Below, one piece after another: positions 1 to 9,944 of a stretch of 64,000 nt of DNA. A model generated the notes under the pieces. The model worked only from the letters and a program-made list of their open reading frames with translations, did no database searches and was not told the DNA's origin. The stretch is taken from positions 3,962,314 through 4,026,313 of the forward strand of contig NC_080548.1 in NCBI RefSeq assembly GCF_028640845.1, read 5' to 3'. The position numbers and the translations under genes were made by a program. Source of the DNA: Ahaetulla prasina. Its lineage: Eukaryota > Chordata > Lepidosauria > Squamata > Colubridae. Every line of letters starts with the position of its first letter. The first letter of the stretch is position 1.

Positions 1-158
1 ACCCAGCTCCAGCAGGACATTGCTAGTGAGTTTCTCACTTTTGATCCCCCAGTCACATAGCCACGCCCACCCAATCACATGACACCACCACCAAGCCACG
101 CCCACCAAGTCACGCCCACCACAGAACCGGTAGCAAAAAAATTTAGATTTCACCCCTG
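1..158. mobile_element. hAT-type nonautonomous element, right end only
   Basis: The segment has the stereotyped snake hAT interior (repeated CCACGCCCACC and AGTCACATG stretches, then AGAACCGGTAGCAAAAAA). It ends in ATTTCACCCCTG, the inverse of the CAGGGGTGAAAT terminus seen on complete copies at 1630, 5845 and 55603. The left terminus is not visible, so the copy either starts before the window or is truncated. No coding capacity. Confidence 0.7.
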
Positions 159-178
159 GGCTCAATGTTATTAACACA

Positions 179-330
179 ACTGCTTGCAATTGTTGGGGGA
201 AATAAAAGTTGACTTTGTATATAATATACAAATGGATGAAGACTATTGCTTAATACTGTGTAAGCCGCCCTGAGTCTTTGGAGAAGGGCGGGATATAAAT
301 TCAAATTAAAAAAATAAAAAATAAAAATCT
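179..330 (+). mobile_element. SINE 3' half with L2-type tail
   Basis: Contains ATTGTTGGGGG, a run of AAGTTGACTTTGTATATA, then GTAAGCCGCCCTGAGTC and GGGCGGGATATAAAT followed by A-rich sequence. The same order occurs, inverted, in the more complete SINE at 2216-2462. The GTAAGCCGCCC...GGGCGG tail is shared with the L2 LINEs in this window, which suggests mobilisation by L2 machinery (inference). Confidence 0.65.
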
Positions 331-332
331 AT

Positions 333-560
333 TTTCCAAGCACTAGAAGGGAAGGTGAGAAACAATGGATGGAAGCTAATCAAGGGGAGGAGCAATCTAG
401 AACTAAGGAGAAATTTCCTGACAGTGAGACTAATTAGCTAATGGAATGTGTTGCCTTCAGAAGTTGTGGAGGTTCCATCACTGGAGGCTTTTAAGAAAAG
501 ACTTCCAAAGGAAAGACAGCCACTTCCAAAGTCCCTTCCAACTCTGTTATTCTGTTTTTT
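333..560 (+). mobile_element. CR1 LINE 3' end (5'-truncated)
   Basis: The sequence translates, with frame breaks, to the CR1 ORF2 C-terminus: a GNGWKL-like stretch, LRRNF-L, a W...LP-EVV block and a PSLE-F-K block. It ends in the CR1 3' UTR phrase GTCCCTTCCAACTCTGTTATTCTG. It is a short dead copy. Confidence 0.75.
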
Positions 561-833
561 ACAGATCCACCTAACAAAGGGAAGAAATGATAGTTTCTGA
601 TACAGTGTCTTATTCGTAAATGAACCATAATTAACCATTTACCATCAAACTATTTTTTGTTGTTTCTGTCCTTCACTATAGGTTCAATTTCTCCTTCATT
701 TTTAAATCACAAACGTTTTTAGGCCACTTTGCTCATACAGCTCAGAACAGCTTACAGCAAACTATAGAGTACATATAACTCCTTATAGTATAAGAAATTG
801 ATAAATATATTCTCCACATTATAGAGTAACAAT
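561..833. other. AT-rich spacer, nothing recognised
   Basis: No coding frame, repeat end or RNA gene could be supported here. Confidence 0.4.
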
Positions 834-835
834 CA

Positions 836-1066
836 TTAAGGTGACCAATTGTCCTCCTTTAGGGAGGACAGTCCTTCTTTTGTAAGTTCTGTCCTCTCTT
901 GAAAAGTGTCCTCCTACATGTCCTCCTTTTTGATATTTGAAGACTAATCTGTAAATTTCCATTTTCGATCGATGCCGATCAGATCCGTTGCCTGTGATGC
1001 GAAGTATTTGAATTTGACATGACCATTCGTCAAGGCTCAGCACAGTGTGGCAAGACATGATTAAGC
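836..1066. mobile_element. hAT fragment, sister of the 14993-15581 element
   Basis: Begins TTAAGGTGACCAATTGTCC and matches the first ~230 bases of the element at 14993 almost base for base (GTCCTCCTTTAGGGAGGAC, TGTCCTCTCTTGAAAAGTG, CTACATGTCCTCC). The match stops after AAGACATGATTA, so the right part, including the zinc-finger region kept in the sister copy, is missing. Confidence 0.75.
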
Positions 1067-1136
1067 TAGCCATTTATTTACTTAACTGCCATGTCACAAA
1101 CACAATTAGCTACAAATAGTCCTTGATTAACTAGGG

Positions 1137-1252
1137 CAGGGGTCTCCAACTTTGTCCACTTTAAGCCTTGTGGACTTCAACTCCCAGAATTCCTTAGCCA
1201 GCTGGTTGAAGAAGTCCACAAGTTTTAAAAAGGCCAAGGATGGAGACCCCTG
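1137..1252. mobile_element. Short hAT MITE with 8-bp target duplication
   Basis: Termini are CAGGGGTCTCCA and TGGAGACCCCTG, perfect inverted repeats. Flanks are AACTAGGG (1129-1136) and AACTAGGC (1253-1260), a 7/8 target-site duplication of hAT length. The 116-bp interior has GTGGACTTCAACTCCCAGAA and its near inverse GAAGTCCACAAG, giving partial foldback. Noncoding. Confidence 0.9.
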
Positions 1253-1629
1253 AACTAGGCCAATTGGAACTGTAATTTGCATTGTTAAGCAGCACGGTTA
1301 TAAAGTGCAACATCACATAATAATAAGAAACATAAATGCCAGCACTTCCGGTGGTCATTATAAACAAATCCTGTGCCTTCATTGACTGTGATGTCAGATG
1401 GTCGCCATTTGCAACCTCCTTGAAGCTTCTCCATAGACTTCGGTTATGGAAGCTGTAAAATGGTGATCACTTGTCTGTCGAGGCACTGCAACAGCTGTGA
1501 ATTTTGGGGACTAGTTACAGGTAGACCTCAACTTACAGCAGTGCCTTTAATGACCGTTCGAAGTCACAACAGCACTGAAAAAAGTAACTTGTGACCGTTT
1601 TCCATACTTACGACAATTACACCCCAAAG

Positions 1630-2107
1630 CAGGGGTGAAATCTAAAATTTTTCCCTATCTGTTCTGTGGGCGTGGCTTAATTGGTGGGTGTGGCTTGGTG
1701 GTCAGGTGACTGAATGGGCATGGTCAATAATAATAAATAATAAAAATAATAAAAGTATACAAAACTTGGAAGTCTACCTTCTTTAAAAATAGAGGCCCTA
1801 GTCTACCAATTGCCTTTTACTGAGAGGCCCTGGTCTACCAAGTGCCTTTTTTGGCAGGCACCGGTCTACCTTCTTTAAAATAGAGGCCCCGGTCTACTAG
1901 CTGCCTACAGCGCTGATCAGCTGTAGTGCGTTTAAGGCCGTTTGCAGCTATATCACCACCGAGAGCTTCAGGGACAGAGAAGAGGAACAGCGAGGCTGGG
2001 CAGTGGGGGTGGGGGGCAGGGATTTTTACTACCAGTTCTCTGAACTACCTGCCCCCATCGCTACCGGATCGCGTGATCCGGTCCGAACTGGGAGCATTTC
2101 ACCCCTG
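1630..2107. mobile_element. hAT element with perfect 8-bp target duplication
   Basis: Termini CAGGGGTGAAATC and GCATTTCACCCCTG; both flanks are CCCCAAAG (1622-1629 and 2108-2115), an exact 8-bp duplication. The 478-bp interior contains TAGACCGGTGCC-like units (1790-1910) and a stretch around CAGCGCTGATCAGCTGTAG. Both are shared, in the opposite orientation, with the TA-flanked element at 56822-58006. It lies inside the DNA transposon 1518-2594 and is therefore younger than it. Confidence 0.9.
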
Positions 2108-2215
2108 CCCCAAAGTCATGTGATCAAATTTCAGATACTTGGCAACTGGCATGTATTTATGACAGTTGTAGTGTCTCACCTTTTGGGATCTTTTGACAAG
2201 CAGTGGGGAGGTTAG

Positions 2216-2462
2216 ATTTTATTTTATTTTTTACATTTATATCCCGCCCTTCTCCGAAGGGCGGCTTACACTATGTTAGCAATAGTCTTCATTCTATTTG
2301 TATATTTATATACAAAGTCAACTTATTGCCCCCAACAATCTGGGTCCTCATTTTACCTACCTTATAAAGGATGGAAGGCTGAGTCAACCTTGGGCCTGGT
2401 GGGACTAGAACCTGCAGTAATTACAGGCAGCTGCTGTTAATAACAGACTGCATTACAGAGGC
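2216..2462 (-). mobile_element. tRNA-derived SINE with L2-type tail
   Basis: Read on the minus strand: a tRNA-like head ending around GGTTCTAGTCCCACC (B-box-like), the squamate core GTTGACTCAGCCTTCCATCC and AAATGAGGACCCAGATTG, then GTAAGCCGCCC...GGGCGGGATATAAAT and an AAAATAAAAT tail. It is inserted in the DNA transposon 1518-2594; the flanking GGTTAGATT / CAGAGATT suggests a degraded target duplication. Confidence 0.75.
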
Positions 2463-2596
2463 CAGAGATTCATTTAACAGCCATGTTACAAACCTAACAA
2501 CTGTGGCAAGAAAGGTCGCAAAATGGGGCAAAACTGTTTTGCTTAGCCACAGAAATTCTGGGCTGAATTGTGGCCATACGTTGAGAACTGCCTCTA

Positions 2597-3992
2597 ATTG
2601 TTCAGGACTATTGTAAGTTTAAAAGTTGCTTAATGAGTGTTCATTAAGTGAAGACATCTCAGTAGAGATGTGCAGAATGAGGAACTGAAGGAGGAGAGGT
2701 TTGCTTTCTCTCTCTGTACCAGCAGCTCCTGTCCTTTTTTCCTCCTCTCACATAATAGCTGCACCATTGCAGAGAAATACATATTAGACTTCTAGCAACC
2801 TCCTGTCCTCCCTTCAGGTTGGGGCTATGTTTTGCTGTATTCCAATTATTTTTAAGCATTGCTATAAGGGGCAGTTTCATAATTATACTTTATTTTGTCC
2901 CAACAACTGTGAATTTGTGGCAGCCTGAACTCACTATGTAGTCACTGGCCTGTGTAAATAGAAAAGGTGCTCATTTTATACTGGACCTGCTTTGTCCTTG
3001 TATCTCTTCAGCTAAGTGTGTGTTGTTGCTTATTCTGAGTTTTACTACAGGAGCCACACTGTGTCTTTCAAAGAAACTCTGGCACAGAAAAGCAGTTTTC
3101 TGCATACAATGAATTTATTGATAGATTTATCCCATTAGCTGTATTTACCTGTCAGTCCTAACAACACTAATGAGCTGTTTTTCAAGGACTAATGAGGATT
3201 GTGACGGCTCATGGGTGTTTCCAGTGGTGCTGCTGAGCACCACTGATTGTGTACGGAAACTGGGCTTGGACCCTTTAGGATGTTAATAGCACTCTCAGAG
3301 GTGCCTTAATGGCATTGCTGCAGAATGGGGATAATTCTTGCCTGTCACCCAGCCATTTGCAAAGCTTCTAGTGAGCCAGAGCAGAGGGAGGGGAGGTTGT
3401 AGGCACCTTCACCCCCTCCCCCTCTTAGTCATGTATGGTGGATTTCTTACTCTGAAAGGGACACTTGGAATATACATCTCTCTTTCCTTACTACCCCCTT
3501 CTCCTTTCTTGCTGTTCAAGTTGGTAGGAGTGAAGGAAAGTCAGGCTACCTTGGAGTGAAGGGTCAGGCGATATTGTTCTATCTTTTCCTTCCTCATTGC
3601 CCATCCTGGGCTGGAATCAGTGTTGGATCAACTGAGAGTCACTGAGCATATAAATTAAAAGTATTAAGGTTATTTAAGTATTAGAGTATTAAATTTAGAA
3701 TATTAAGAGAAGAGAAAAAGAAAAGAAAGAAAGAAAAAATAATAATATAAGAAATATTAGATAGGAGTAAACAGGATTTGAATAGACATGAAGGGAATAT
3801 GTATATAACTTGAGTATGATTGAATGTATAAAAAGTATATATGGAATATGCAGCTACGTGTTTAGATGAGATTTGGCACGACCCACAAGCTCAGAGAACG
3901 AACCTTCACTCCATTTGGCACTTTTAGCCATTGATGGAGTCCTTCCCAAGGATCTGGCATAAGCAGATGTTGTTGTTTGATAGTGTTAAAGG
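2597..3992. other. Low-repeat stretch, no gene recognised
   Basis: No coding frame of recognisable family. 3700-3740 is an AAAG/AAGA-rich tract. 3060-3365 is repeat-free with several TAAT motifs and is listed separately as a candidate regulatory element. Confidence 0.4.
3060..3365. promoter_or_regulatory. Candidate conserved noncoding element
   Basis: Repeat-free, moderately balanced in composition, with TTTATTGATAGATTTATCCC, ACACTAATGAGCTG and AGGACTAATGAGGATTG. The motif density and absence of repeats resemble vertebrate enhancers, but this is a visual judgement only. Confidence 0.25.
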
Positions 3993-4250
3993 CAGGGGTG
4001 AAATGTAAAATTTGTTACTACCGGTTCTATGGGCGTGGCTTGGTGAGGGGAGTAATGTGACTGGGTGGGCGTGGCCAACTTTTTTTTTTACTTTTAAAAG
4101 CAATTTTTCTACAATCTCTTCGGCAGAAGAGGTTGTAGAAAAAATGCTTTTAAAGGGTTCTGTCGATCCCAACTGAACCGCGCAATCATCAGAGGGTGTT
4201 TTTTTTAACTTTTAATAGCATTTTTTCAGCCAAAGAATTAAAAACGAAGA
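3993..4250. mobile_element. hAT element with internal imperfect palindrome, right end lost
   Basis: Left end CAGGGGTGAAATG followed by the common hAT interior (CTACCGGTTCTATGGGCGTGG). 4091-4155 folds on itself: CTTTTAAAAGCAATTTTTCT...AGAAAAAATGCTTTTAAAG around CTTCGGCAGAAG. The same palindrome is perfect in the related copy at 55841-55906. No CACCCCTG terminus follows, so the copy is truncated. Confidence 0.7.
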
Positions 4251-4299
4251 ACTAAGAAACATAGTAGTTGCTGTGTGAACTACAAGAGACAGCTAGGAG

Positions 4300-4526
4300 C
4301 CTGGGCGCGCCTTAGCTTAACTGTTCTGTATATAGGAGTATATAGGAGAAGTCTTGACTCTGCTGTCCCTGGCCTGTGTTTGTACCTACTTACAATCTCT
4401 TCTCTCTGCCACGTTGGGAAAACAAGCACGGGTATTGTATATTTGCCTTATGTATTATTATATATATAAAGAAGTTTTGAATCCTGCTGAATTGTCTGAT
4501 TGTGTGTGCTGCAACAAACTCTGACA
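4300..4526 (+). mobile_element. Possible LTR 3' part
   Basis: Contains TATATATAAAG followed by a T/G-rich region and ends CAACAAACTCTGACA. This resembles the CTAAACTCTGACA terminus of the solo LTR ending at 55429. No TG-start or target duplication was found, so it may be a fragment or a coincidence. Confidence 0.3.
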
Positions 4527-5298
4527 GTCTTTAGGTCCATGAAAGAAATAACACCTAAGCATGCCACCATGTCTCAAAGGCAGGATAAAAAAGAGAGGAC
4601 ATCCAACCAGGCTGCATCCAAGCACTAGCAAGGCCTTTCTGACAGAAACCCCAGCTGGAGAGCGGGTGTCCCTGCCTGGGAAGCTGAGATGGTCCAACTG
4701 GGATCCTGGCTTTGAGGGCAGGATTGAGCTCAATGTTTTTAAGCCCCCTCCCAAACTTTGGGCTGCCACTGCCCATCTGCTTGGCTCTCCATCAGGCATG
4801 GAAAAAAAATTTGCAAGTTGCCTGAAGAGATTTTCTGAGCAGGAATTGTAGGATTCCTCCTCCATTTGGTTGGTTTGGGTGGGAGGAACATTAGAAGACA
4901 AAAACTGCCTTCACAACATATGCCTTTATTCATTAGGGGAATGTTCATGGACTGTGGTTAAGGCTTAATTACTTGTTAACGATGTTTCACACTTACCCTG
5001 TTGCTTTTCATTTAGGAAGGAGTCTGATCAAAGGATGCCTTGAGCATTTTGCTATGAAACCTGCAAATTGGCCTTTTTGGCAAAGACAGTTTGCTGTCCT
5101 CCAGGGCATATTTAGAAGTACCACCAGGATCTGATATGCTAATAGGCTGAAAGAAAGACTGTGCTGCAGAGGTAATTGCTGAGATGCCAGCAATATTTTG
5201 CTGAAATCACTACTTTTCCACAATTACGTTTTATGTTTTTGAAGCTAACTTTGATCCCAATCCCTTCTTTTACACCAAATACTTCCTGGTAGGTTTCA
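4527..5298. other. No gene recognised
   Basis: The open frames here (for example 4458-4901 on the minus strand) have no recognisable domain and overlap frames on both strands; treated as chance. Confidence 0.4.
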
Positions 5299-5299
5299 G

Positions 5300-5703
5300 A
5301 GACCTAAGTTTAACTCACAGAATCATCTATTGTAATGTCCTTCCTGTCAAAGACTACTTCAGCTTTAATTGCAATAATACTAGAGCAACTAATAGATTTA
5401 AACTTAATGTCAACCGCTTTAATCTAGATTGCAGAAAATATGACTTCTGTAACAGAATCATCAGTGCTTGGAATACTTTACCTGACTCTGTGGTCTCTTC
5501 CCATAATCCTAAAAGCTTTAACCAAAAACTTTCTACTATTGACCTCACCCCATTCCTAAGAGGACCATAAGGGGCGTGCATAAGCGCACAAACGTGCCTA
5601 CCGTTCCTGTCCTATTGTTTTTTCTTTTCTTCTTCCTATACTCATATATGTGTTTATTTACTATATAATCTTTTTGTATGATACCTACATATATTGTTGT
5701 GAC

Positions 5704-5742
<39 letters not shown>

Positions 5743-5744
5743 AT
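5300..5744 (+). mobile_element. CR1/Jockey-group LINE 3' end, (AATA)n tail
   Basis: Encodes the last ~70 residues of the RT protein of this window's (AATA)n-tailed LINE family (FNCNNTRATNRFKLNVNRF, CRKYDFCNRI, WNTLPDSVVSS) up to FLRGP-stop. It continues through the shared 3' UTR (ACGTGCCTACCGTTCCTGTC) and TTGTTGTGACTAAATAAATA. 5'-truncated. Sister copies: 16121, 19681, 26385, 41734. The 3' repeat extends into a (AATA)n microsatellite. Confidence 0.88.
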
Positions 5745-5844
5745 AGATAGAGACTTTGGTGTTGCTGTTGTCTTCACCCAGAGAAAGGACAAAAGCCCAC
5801 CCGGAAGACCTCACCAGTTCTGCATCTTTAGGAAAAGAAGAAGG

Positions 5845-6080
5845 CAGGGGTGAAATCGACTTACCTTCCTTATCGGCTCAGAAGTCCACATGCCACGCAA
5901 AACCTGTGCATGTGCAGAAGGTAAAAAAAACACTATTTCCTGGTTAAAACCAGGAAGTAATGACACCCGAGTGGCAGGTGTCACTGGTGGTTCGGTGATT
6001 GCTACCGGATCGCCGAACCACCGGACACAATCACTACCAGATTGCGAGATCTGGTCAGAACCGGGAGCATTTCATCCCTC
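5845..6080. mobile_element. hAT element with perfect 8-bp target duplication
   Basis: Termini CAGGGGTGAAATC and GCATTTCATCCCTC; both flanks read GAAGAAGG (5837-5844, 6081-6088). The 236-bp interior holds CCTGGTTAAAACCAGGAAG and GGTTCGGTGATTGCTACCGGATCG with local inverted symmetry. Noncoding. Confidence 0.92.
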
Positions 6081-6552
6081 GAAGAAGGGATGCAACCCTT
6101 GAGGGATACAAATCCAAAGAGCAGGTTCGATGGAGGGGCTACCTGCAATATGCCAAGAAGAGAATCTCCGTTTTCTGTTTGTCCAACGAAACAAAAAGCA
6201 AAAAATATATAAATATATTACACAGACTCAGAGAGAGAAACAACCAATTATAAACATAAAAGAACAGACTGGAATATCTAAAGAATGCCCACTAAATGCA
6301 GGCAATTTAAGATCAATTTAAGTTTTATTCTGCAATAGAATTTCCAGTCCTTGGGGAAAAAAGCTTAAACAGAGAGTCCTCCCAGCCCCTTTGCAAGATG
6401 TCTTGTTGACATGGCATACCTTTTGGTAGATAAGCAGCTGTATAAATTTATTTGCTAAATAACATAAAAACAGTATTTATTTATTTATTTATTTATCAGA
6501 TTTCTACATCACCCATTTCATCTAAGTGATGCTTCAATCTCTCGGGGAACCA
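6081..6552. other. Spacer, nothing recognised except a TTTA tract
   Basis: 6477-6497 is (TTTA)n followed by CAGATTTCTACATCACCC, which may be a decayed LINE/SINE tail. No gene. Confidence 0.35.
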
Positions 6553-6836
6553 ACTCCAACCTATTCTCCAAAGGACCAGAAGGCAAAACAAGAAACAATG
6601 GATGGAAACTAATCAAGGAGAGAAACAATCTAGAACTAAGAAAAAATTTCCTAATGGTAAGAGCAATCAACCAGTGGAATGGCTTGCCTTCAGAAGTTGT
6701 GGTTGCTCCATCACAGGAGGTTTTTAGAAAGAGATAAGATAGACATTTGTCCAGAATGCTGTAGGATGTCCTGCTTCTACAGGGAGTTGGACTACAGGAC
6801 CTCCAAGGTCCCTTTCAACTCTGTACTCTGTTATTC
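6553..6836 (+). mobile_element. CR1 LINE 3' end (5'-truncated)
   Basis: Translates with gaps to the CR1 C-terminus (SKGPEG-like, TRNNGWKL-like, LRKNFL, QWNGLPSEVV-like). It continues through GGAGTTGGACTACAGGACCTCC and CAACTCTGTACTCTGTTATTC, the standard CR1 3' UTR end. It parallels the copies at 333 and 47556. Confidence 0.78.
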
Positions 6837-7156
6837 CTGACAGCTGACCTTGGAGAGCTCCAGTGACCTGTTTTGATGAGCCCTCTGGCACCTTCTTTCC
6901 CAGGCAGCTGTCAGGATCTTTTTTAGCACCAACAATCTGATACTATCTGGGTCACACACTATTGTGGCCTCTTTCATACAGCAGCAGAGAAGGAATTCTT
7001 GGGCTTTTCCATTTCTGCTTAGCCTCCCATTTCAAATTCAGGCATGTTGCTCCAATTACAGAGTCCTTGATTTCAGTTCCTGGGGAGAGAGGGTGGAGGA
7101 AGGGTGGAGAAGGGTGCTGCTTCTCAGGCTGATTGTGCTTTTCCCTGAGAATTTTA
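6837..7156. other. No gene recognised
   Basis: A 98-codon frame (6964-7260) runs into the adjacent LINE tail and has no recognisable domain. Nothing else seen. Confidence 0.35.
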
Positions 7157-7370
7157 TGTATTTATTAATTTTTATTATTTATTTATTTTATTTATTTATT
7201 TATCGTATTTATATACCGCCCTATCTCCCTAGGGACTCAGGGCGGTTCACAGGCAGATAAAAAAGTACAAATAAATACAGAATAAAATAACAATTAAAAA
7301 ACTTATTCTACACAGCCAAATAATTAAAAAAGCAATATAAATAATAAAACCCATTAAAAACCAATATAAA
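7157..7370 (-). mobile_element. L2 LINE 3' UTR remnant
   Basis: On the plus strand: (TTTA)n, ATATACCGCCCTATCTCCC, GGACTCAGGGCGGTTCACAG, then AAATACAGAATAAAATAAC and AAACCCATTAAAAACCAATA. The same order is found inverted at the 3' end of the long L2 at 59604. No coding part remains. Confidence 0.75.
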
Positions 7371-7618
7371 TTTGTATGCCACCCATCTCACCGTCAAGCG
7401 ACACTGGGCAGCTTGGCTGGCGGAAAGATGGTTAGACTTTTATTTGTTGACTATGAAGATTCTCAATCATCCAGATTGCAGTTGTCCCAAAAAGGTGCTT
7501 TTTCCACAAGGCAACTGGACAGGCTTGTTCCCCTCCCTTTGAAAATGTTTCACTTCTCATCCCAGAAGCTTCTTCGGTGCTGAAGCTTCTTGGATGAGAA
7601 GCACCTTTGGGACTTTTG

Positions 7619-7705
7619 TTTGTTGTTCAATTTTTGTGTCCGACTCCTTGCGACCCATGGATCACAACATGCCAGATCCCCTCATCCTCCACTGTCTTCT
7701 GAATG
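7619..7705 (-). mobile_element. BovB LINE remnant, first part
   Basis: TTTTGTGTCCGACTCCTTGC, GACCCATGGATCACA and CCTCCACTGTCTTC are hallmark squamate/ruminant BovB sequence read from the 3' side. The match breaks at GAATGTAGCAGG and resumes at 8779 (CCCAAACTCATGCCCAGTG). The intervening ~1.07 kb is therefore an insertion into one BovB copy. Confidence 0.75.
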
Positions 7706-7831
7706 TAGCAGGAGCGACGAGTGAGGCAGCGGTTCCCCAGCATCTTGCCAGTGGTGGCCCACATCTGATGATGCCGAATGGCCACTGCATTCCCACTGAA
7801 ACTGTGCCACCCAGCTGATTGGGCCTGGCAG

Positions 7832-7922
7832 CAGGGGTGAAATTCAGCCAGATTGGACTGGCTCAGGCAAACTGGTAGGAACAATTTGAATCAGTTCGCC
7901 GAACCAGTAAAAATCACCCCTG
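7832..7922. mobile_element. Short hAT MITE
   Basis: CAGGGGTGAAATTC at the left and AAATCACCCCTG at the right, 91 bp, within the block that splits the BovB remnant. The flanks do not form a clean 8-bp duplication, so it may be part of a larger composite. Confidence 0.65.
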
Positions 7923-8023
7923 GCTGGCCTCGCCAGGTCACCTGGTCGCCGCTCATCTCTTCCGGTTGCTCTCTTGGTCCTTTTGGCCACTTGCTATTGC
8001 ACAGAATTTAACGTTAAATGCAG

Positions 8024-8365
8024 CAGAGAGAATCCGAACTTTTCTTCCTCTGTTCACAGCGGAGCTGCTGCAACCTGTCCCTTTAAGGTACTTTGACCCC
8101 TGGGAGGGAGGGGTCAGGGGGGACCATAAAGGGAGCAGCAGTCCCCTGTGAATGGAGGGAGAAAAGTTCAGATTCTCTCTGCCACAGCATTCATTATGAG
8201 CCCTTCTCGTGCTCATACACACATTTTTCCTACTGGGTTCTGTGGGTATGGCCTGGTGGTGGTGCTGTTGTGACTGAATGGGTGTGGCCATGAGTGACAA
8301 CAAGTTGTCCACACCCACTCAGTCACAGGACCCTCATCACCAAGCCACACCCACAGAACCGCTGG
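8024..8365. repeat. Two adjacent foldback palindromes
   Basis: 8024-8190: GCAGAGAGAATC...TTTTCTTCCTC on the left is mirrored by GGAGGGAGAAAAG...GATTCTCTCTGCC on the right. 8232-8365: CTGGGTTCTGTGGGT and GGCCTGGTGGTGG are mirrored by ACCCACAGAACCGCTGGG and CCTCATCACCAAGCC. The second uses the hAT internal sequence, suggesting head-to-head fusion of two element halves. Confidence 0.7.
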
Positions 8366-8778
8366 GGGAAAAAATTGAATATCAACACTGCTCGGCAGCC
8401 TACCGCAGTGGCTTTCCTGCCCAGCTGATTGGTCCTGGTGGCCTTCTGCAGCGGCCACCTGCTGGGCCATTCTGGACAGTGAGGAAGACTTTGCCGCCAG
8501 ATGGGTTTTGGCACTGGCGGGTACCATGGCAGCCAGATATGCTGCTGGCTACCAGTGGTCGTGGGCAGCTGGACGAACAGGGGGTGGGGCCCAAAGACTT
8601 GAAAAGGCACTGGGAGGTGGACGCTCCAAGCGCTGACTTTACAAGGAACTTGTTACCAACTCATTGCGTTCTGAGGCTCTGGCCTGCTTGTGGGATTAAA
8701 GCATAGTTTTGCTGCATTTGAGTGCATGTCCTGGCTCCCTTTGTTCCTACCAGGTCCGGCCTAGACCAGCTGAGACCC
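8366..8778. other. Insertion block inside BovB, unidentified
   Basis: Continues the block splitting the BovB copy. 8690-8760 has GGGATTAAAGCATAG and TCCTGGCTCCCTTTG, which look like an LTR polyadenylation region, but neither end nor a duplication could be fixed. Confidence 0.3.
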
Positions 8779-8975
8779 AAACTCATGCCCAGTGTGTCAA
8801 TGACACTATCTAACCATCTTATCCTCTGTTATCTCATTCTTCTTTTGCCTTCAACCTTTCCCAATATGAGGGCTTTTTCCAAGGAGTCCTCTTCTCTCAT
8901 TTGGTGGCCAAAGTATTTAAGTTTTAGCTTCAGTATCTGTCCTTCCACAGAACAGTCAGGGTTGATTTTCTTATG
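8779..8975 (-). mobile_element. BovB LINE remnant, second part
   Basis: TGACACTATCTAACCATCTTATCCTCTG, CTTTTGCCTTCAACCTTTCCC and GGTGGCCAAAGTATTTAAG follow the known BovB 3' region in order, continuing from 7705. BovB is an RTE-clade LINE with a history of horizontal transfer among amniotes; this copy is a dead fragment. Confidence 0.8.
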
Positions 8976-9189
8976 GTTGGGCTAATCAGATGCAAAAGCC
9001 ATGGGACCATATCAGTAGCTGTGCAGGAATGAAATCTGCCCATCCACATGCAATGTGGAATGGGAAGCCCTGGCTCCAGCCCTCCCCCAGTGTCTTCTCT
9101 CTGTCCTATTCAGATGATGCCGGCATGCAATCTGTATCCCAAAGTGGGCTTTCCAGATGCCCAGAAGTAACAGACTCCTTTTGCTCCAA

Positions 9190-9810
9190 AGAAACATTAG
9201 AAATTAATTATTTTATAACAAAGCTCCTGATTTTTATCTTTCTTTCTCCAATTTTGACTTTTCTTATGATTGGAAAATTAATGATAGTACTATTGAGCAA
9301 GTTAAATATCTCGGTATTCACTTCCAACCTTCTACTTCTTAGAACCACCAAATTAATGAGCTCTCAACAACTGCCTAAAAAGCTTCCCATGCAATTATCA
9401 GATTTGCTAGCCATAAAGGCAATAATTACGCCAGTAGCAATTAAACCATTTAAAGCTAAGGTCTTCAATCACAGCTATATGGCACTCAACCTATCCACCT
9501 TGGAAACTATTCAATTCAAATTTTTGAAAGCTATTCCCACATTCCTTGATCAGCTACAGATGTATTTCTCTGCAGCAACATGGCTGTATTTCCCTTGGGA
9601 CTGCTGGGATTTTGCTGATTTAAATGGTAATGAAAACAGAAAAATGATGAATTCTTGGTCCAGCTTACATACTCCAAGAGAATCTCACATGTTTTCCTTA
9701 ACAAAACAAATAGATTCTGATTTGGTGAACCTGGATTGTCCTCTCCTTAGGTACAAATACAGCCATGGAAAAGCTCAAGTGTGCATTTACATTGGCATGA
9801 ATGGGTAATG
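9190..9810 (+). pseudogene. Unassigned LINE relic, C-terminal part
   Basis: One frame gives IEQVKYLGIHFQP, a typical LINE thumb phrase, then KASHAIIRF-like sequence. After a frame change the region reads KAKVFNHSYMALNLSTLETIQFKFL, similar to the block after the RT domain in CR1/Ingi-like LINEs. Stops and frame breaks are frequent. The long apparent frame 8990-9808 mixes noncoding leader with this relic and is not a real gene. I could not assign a clade. Confidence 0.4.
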
Positions 9811-9944
9811 AGGTTTGACAACAAAATGTTAGAACATAACATGTCTTTTATACTGATTGTTAAAACTTCTTAATACACTAATTGTTTTACATATATTCAT
9901 ACTGAGGTAGGGTGGCTCTCAAAGAGAAATTGTTTGAAAAGATT

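Larger units (their letters stand above)
1518..2594 (+). mobile_element. TA-flanked DNA transposon hosting two later insertions
   Basis: Left end CAGGTAGACCTCAACTTAC; right end GTTGAGAACTGCCTC, flanked by TA on both sides (1516-1517 and 2595-2596), as in Tc1/mariner/pogo-type elements. The interior (CTTGGCAACTGGCATGTATTTATGAC, AACTGTGGCAAGAAAGGTCG) recurs at 29232-31282, 44600-44890, 45098-45444 and 50562-50885. This copy is interrupted by a hAT (1630-2107) and a SINE (2216-2462). No transposase is present, so the superfamily rests on termini and TA flank only. Confidence 0.7.

Noticed and set aside
4458..4901. 147-codon minus-strand frame
   Set aside because: No recognisable domain; two other frames are open over the same bases.
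8278..8706. 142-codon plus-strand frame
   Set aside because: Runs through foldback hAT sequence with overlapping frames on the other strand.
8990..9808. 272-codon frame as a host gene
   Set aside because: Its second half overlaps a LINE relic that reads better in another frame; no splice or homology support.
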